Positions 63,271 to 64,000 of a stretch of DNA of 64,000 bases are shown here, in pieces (positions within the stretch are counted from its first letter, which is position 1; every line of letters starts with the position of its first letter). The DNA is from Frateuria soli (GTDB lineage Bacteria; Pseudomonadota; Gammaproteobacteria; Xanthomonadales; Rhodanobacteraceae), in contig NZ_CP088252.1 of assembly GCF_021117385.1 (NCBI RefSeq), forward strand, positions 2,170,001-2,234,000, in the 5' to 3' direction. The notes under the pieces are model-generated. The model did no database searches. It saw nothing but the letters and a program-made list of their open reading frames with translations, and was not told where the DNA came from. Both the position numbers and the translations under genes were made by a program.

Positions 63271-64000
63271 ATGCCTGCCCGGACCCCGCGCCTGATCGGA
63301 CGTTGCCTGACCCTGCTGGCGATCGTGATGCTGCCGCTGGCCGCCCGGGCCGGCGAGCCGGTGACACTCAAGGCCAGCGACGGCGGCACGGTATACGGCA
63401 CGCTGAATCGGGCCGGCGGCCACGCCGGCGCGATCCTGCTGCTCTTCCACCAGGCCGGCGCCAGCCGGCACGAATACGATCCGCTGGTCCCCGTGTTCAC
63501 GAAGATGGGCTACGACACGCTGGCGATCGACCAGCGCTCCGGCGACGGCCTGTTCGGTGGCCGCAACGAAACCGTGGACAAGCGCGGCGGTTCGACCGGC
63601 TACCTGGATGCGCTGCCGGACCTGGAAGGCGCGCTCGCCTGGGCCAAGGCGCACCACTACGCGCGCATCGCGCTGGTGGGAAGCTCCTACTCCTCGTCGC
63701 TGGCCATCGTGCTGGCGGCCAGGCACCCTCGGGACGTCGCCGCCGTGGCCAGCTTCTCGCCCGGCGAGTACTTCGACGACGACAAGAACCTGGTCAAACG
63801 CGCCGCCGCGAAAGTCGCGGTGCCGTTCTACATCACCACCCCGCCGGAGGAAGAGGACAGGGTGGGCGAGGTACTGCGCGACGCCCACGGTGCCGACATC
63901 ACGCACTTCCGCCAGGCGCATGGCGTGCACGGCGCCTCGACCCTGGTGCAGTCACGCGACCCGCGGGGCTACGCCGCCAACCTGCGCAGCTTCAGCGACT
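63271..64000 (+). CDS. Exported alpha/beta hydrolase (partial, cut by window end)
   Basis: At least 243 residues; the stop lies beyond the window. A signal peptide (RCLTLLAIVMLPLAARA) leads to an alpha/beta-hydrolase fold: AILLLFHQAGASRHEYDPLV (oxyanion HQAG), YDTLAIDQRSGDG, and nucleophile Ser in LVGSSYSSSLA (GxSxS). The C-terminal HGVHGASTL may hold the catalytic His. It resembles dienelactone hydrolase/DUF-type exported esterases. GGAG lies nine bases before ATG 63271. It is divergent from the haem-barrel gene. Confidence 0.85.
   Translation, partial: MPARTPRLIGRCLTLLAIVMLPLAARAGEPVTLKASDGGTVYGTLNRAGGHAGAILLLFHQAGASRHEYDPLVPVFTKMGYDTLAIDQRSGDGLFGGRNETVDKRGGSTGYLDALPDLEGALAWAKAHHYARIALVGSSYSSSLAIVLAARHPRDVAAVASFSPGEYFDDDKNLVKRAAAKVAVPFYITTPPEEEDRVGEVLRDAHGADITHFRQAHGVHGASTLVQSRDPRGYAANLRSFSD

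Noticed and set aside
1-64000. tRNA, rRNA, prophage, insertion sequence or CRISPR array
   Set aside because: None was recognised: no cloverleaf-like segments in the gaps, no integrase or transposase frames, no short regular spacers.

Overview
The window is high-GC (roughly two-thirds G+C), densely coded bacterial DNA with strong Shine-Dalgarno sites and short gaps. The gene content points to a gammaproteobacterium of the order Xanthomonadales, most likely Rhodanobacteraceae (Dyella/Rhodanobacter/Luteibacter-like). Indicators are an effector with a XVIPCD tail, many secreted peptidases and glycosidases, a bacterial PNGase A, BON-domain proteins and xanthomonad-style intergenic hairpins. The family assignment is inference. 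I saw no rRNA, tRNA, CRISPR array, integrase or insertion sequence.

Layout. 1-6 kb: DNA ligase D, an uncharacterised 391-aa protein, a membrane HExxH protein and a methyltransferase. 6-10 kb: a diguanylate cyclase, then the most notable locus, a small precursor-like protein (7759-8028) beside a tetrapyrrole-methylase-family enzyme (8129-8971) that keeps the diagnostic residues of borosin backbone N-methyltransferases. This is a predicted split borosin RiPP system. 10-20.5 kb: an atypical LuxR-type regulator, secreted proteins, a subtilase, two thiol-peroxidase-like proteins, a ScyD-like beta-propeller, a frameshifted AraC regulator with a VOC protein, and a BON/glycine-zipper pair. 20.5-25.7 kb: an M61 peptidase, then a predicted antibacterial type IV secretion effector with its LprI-like immunity protein, then an exported protein of unknown function. 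26-28.6 kb: a small metal-binding-like protein behind an FNR-type box, a methyltransferase, a YdeI-like protein and a DUF3228 protein. 28.8-33.1 kb: a 1430-aa autotransporter with a lipoprotein signal and near-identical internal repeats. 33-38.4 kb: GST, MtfA, a ClC channel, PyrC and an exported EEP phosphatase.

38.6-55 kb is rich in exported degradative enzymes: a divergent GH3/GH43 pair around a LacI-type operator, an OafA-like acyltransferase, a frameshifted PhnA, a divergent Tat-exported M24 peptidase and M14 carboxypeptidase, a LuxR-type regulator divergent from a PNGase A homologue, a phosphoethanolamine transferase, and a flavodoxin behind an FNR-like box. 55.5-57.8 kb is a light-related cluster (BLUF protein, DUF2256, Fe-S photolyase). 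The last part has a BON lipoprotein, a small exported protein, a winged-helix/TPR regulator, a haem-motif outer-membrane protein behind a perfect FNR box, and a hydrolase cut by the window end.

Themes: glycan and protein scavenging outside the cytoplasm, interbacterial competition (T4SS effector, possibly the borosin), envelope modification, and oxygen- and light-responsive regulation. Two genes (AraC, PhnA) carry single small indels in GC-rich runs. These could be real mutations or residual assembly errors.
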